The notes under the pieces were generated by a model. That model had not been told where the DNA came from, made no database searches, and worked only from the letters and a program-made list of their open reading frames with translations. The position numbers and the translations under genes were made by a program. From Notolepis coatsorum (lineage: Eukaryota; Chordata; Actinopteri; Aulopiformes; Paralepididae): a DNA stretch of 64,000 bases. Below are positions 1 to 64,000 of the stretch, one piece after another. The stretch spans positions 155,545,083 through 155,609,082 of the forward strand of contig OZ020585.1 of the NCBI GenBank assembly GCA_963971535.1. Direction: 5' to 3'. Position 1 is the stretch's first letter. Each line of letters begins with the position of its first letter.

Positions 1-225
1 TGTTGTGCCATACAACTATTTATTTTCCATTAGATTATTTTGTTAGTTTTTGATTTATAAGTGCAGAGACAAATAAATGTTAATTCAAGTTCATAAATTT
101 GGTCTAATTTTTCAAATTAAATTGTTGTATTTTATCAGATGCAAAATGCAAATAAGTAAATATGGCATTATATATCAGAGGTGAGTAAGAAAATGAACAA
201 AAATGTATGGTTAAGAATGAGACTG

Positions 226-280
226 AATAATGACATCACACAATAGTCTAATGATTAGACTGTTGTGTGATGTCATTATT
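226..280. repeat. 55-bp near-perfect palindrome
   Basis: Two 27-bp arms around a single central base; the right arm pairs with the left with one mismatch. It may be a tiny foldback or the centre of a MITE. No target duplication could be fixed. The rest of 1-650 is AT-rich with no recognised gene. Confidence 0.8.
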
Positions 281-650
281 ACTTAGTATTAGACTAATCC
301 TAATGAGACATTCCTCTAAATATGACTTCGAAAACAGCCACAATTTCAGGAAAAAAGTAGTAAAAAAAATAAATTCAGGGGGCCCCCATAGCTCTCAGGT
401 GATAATTCGAACCCTGTCTATACCTACTATCTACAGATATGTAAAATATATATATGGTATATATACTGCATTATTATACATGCTATCATACAGAGTAGGC
501 GAGTGCTTTTACCTCTACACTACCCAGACGCCTGATTGGAGATTGGAATGAAAGCTATTTGAGTTATCGTCTTCTGTATTTTTATTTTTTTTTGTATTTT
601 GTATTTCCTACTTGTCTTCACAAGTGGGATATGAATGTACTTAAGGTTTA

Positions 651-1012
651 TACCGTACTTTTCGCACTATAAGCCGCACCCGACTATAAGCCGCAGCAGC
701 TAAATTGAATGATGTGTACATATATAAGCCGCACTGGACTATAAGCCGCATGTGTTTTAATGTTTAATTACCATATGTAAGGGTTCGTGCACAGAGGGGA
801 TTGTCACAATACTGTCGGACAAATAACAAGAATTAACTCATTTACAAGTTGTATTAAGTTTAGCAAATAAGGGAACAGATAAATAACATTTCAATGCAGT
901 AAAAAAAGCAATATTTTCAGGTTTGGTCCACATATAAGCCGCACCGTTATATAAGCCGCAGGGTCGAAAAATGGGGAAAAAAGCTGCGGCTTATAGTCCG
1001 AAAAGTACGGTA
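651..1012. mobile_element. Short MITE with TA target duplication
   Basis: The ends are inverted copies: CCGTACTTTTCGCACTATAA at the left, and at the right the complement of CCGTACTTTTCGGACTATAA. TA flanks both sides. ATAAGCCGCA is repeated inside. A TA duplication and short TIRs suggest a Tc1/mariner-mobilised MITE. It has no coding capacity and ends 59 bp from the exon at 1071. Confidence 0.75.
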
Positions 1013-1070
1013 GTTCAAAATGGGTCCTGGTAGTGAAACAGAGGGCTGCATGTGGTAGTAACACACTAAC

Positions 1071-63466
<62,396 letters not shown>

Positions 63467-64000
63467 CTGTGGGGCAGAAAACAACAGGATCAGCTCATTC
63501 AAACAGAGATCATTTTAAAGAGGTATGTACAGGCCCGGACCGGCCATCGGGAGCACCGGGAGTTTAAAAAGAAAATTATAAAAATATATTATATATATTC
63601 TTTTATATTATTTCAGTCAGGCCACTGAACTTAGAAGTAGGCCAGTGTTTCTAGTTGTGGCGGCACGATAGTTAGATAACCTAGGTGGGGAACAACCAGG
63701 AGATCACAGCGACAAAGGGTAACACACTCTAAAGTTTCTAAACGCACACAAGTTGGAGAACTATCTAGAAAAATCCACTTTGCATTTGATGTATTGAAAA
63801 TATTAAAAAGATTTTGTGTTTTTTTTTTGTGACCAAATCTTTTTATTTTCACTTTTCAACAAGAAACAACACAGCACAATAATGACAATTATACATACAT
63901 ACATCCAAGAACACAAACTAACACACTAACTCCAGGTCCGGCAACCGCGAGCCACCACCCCGGAGGAACCACTGCCCAGCCCCCTCGCGAGCCAAAGCAC
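63467..64000. other. abca12 intron; possible transposon end near 63532
   Basis: caggcccggaccggccatcg at 63532 resembles a transposon terminus, but no partner end is in view. 63830-63900 looks like a LINE or SINE tail (ctttttattttcact, then catacatacatac). Confidence 0.35.

Overview
This window looks like nuclear DNA from a ray-finned fish. It has one vertebrate multi-exon gene on the minus strand, very long (CA/TG)n, (GA)n and (AAT)n arrays, tRNA-derived SINEs, L2/CR1-like LINEs, and many hAT, piggyBac-like and LTR elements. The extreme density of dinucleotide repeats would suit a gadiform (cod-like) fish, but that is inference and I cannot name the species. There is no bacterial-type gene content, no CRISPR array, and I found no tRNA or rRNA gene.

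The only host gene I can support is abca12, the ABCA-subfamily lipid transporter. It reads right to left. Fourteen exons (1,882 nt, about 627 codons) run from 63466 to 1071. They cover the extracellular loop and membrane helices of transmembrane domain 2 (exons between 63466 and 19514) and most of nucleotide-binding domain 2: Walker A in 15668-15777, Q-loop in 14283-14433, signature in 11426-11560, Walker B/D-loop/H-loop in 1071-1174. The 5' half of the gene lies beyond position 64000 and the last exons lie beyond position 1. All exon junctions are in phase except on the two sides of the exon at 56994-57098. There, two separate single-base losses seem to break the frame, which could be assembly error or real damage.

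Everything else is intronic, mostly mobile DNA. From left to right: a short-TIR MITE and a LINE scrap (651-2200); an 8.3 kb LTR-internal-LTR-internal-LTR array flanked by one 5-bp target duplication (3096-11376), 44 bp from an exon; MITEs (14.6-15.2 kb); a 58-copy 20-bp minisatellite (17351-18510); a nested block (24017-29195) of hAT, inverted repeat, second member of the same LTR family and piggyBac-like MITE, followed directly by a hAT with a TTF-type zinc-finger exon (29227-30746); an L2/CR1-type LINE (32566-34400); a hAT MITE (34511-35514); a Ty3/gypsy-type retrotransposon (35920-42134) itself interrupted by a solo LTR in its RT catalytic box and a hAT MITE near its 3' end; a solo LTR of the first family in the opposite orientation (45023-46175); a 1.2 kb palindrome with THAP-type zinc-finger coding sequence in both arms (47308-48502); a 42-bp minisatellite split by a long-TIR element (49775-51565); a 41-bp minisatellite split by another solo LTR (51640-53276); and more microsatellites, a piggyBac-like MITE, a 200-N assembly gap and a palindromic MITE up to 62759.

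The mobile elements do not work together as a system. What stands out is how much non-autonomous and self-complementary material has built up in the introns of one conserved gene without removing recognisable exons, and how close some long (TG)n arrays lie to its splice acceptors. All coordinates and splice sites were read by eye, with no alignment or database search.
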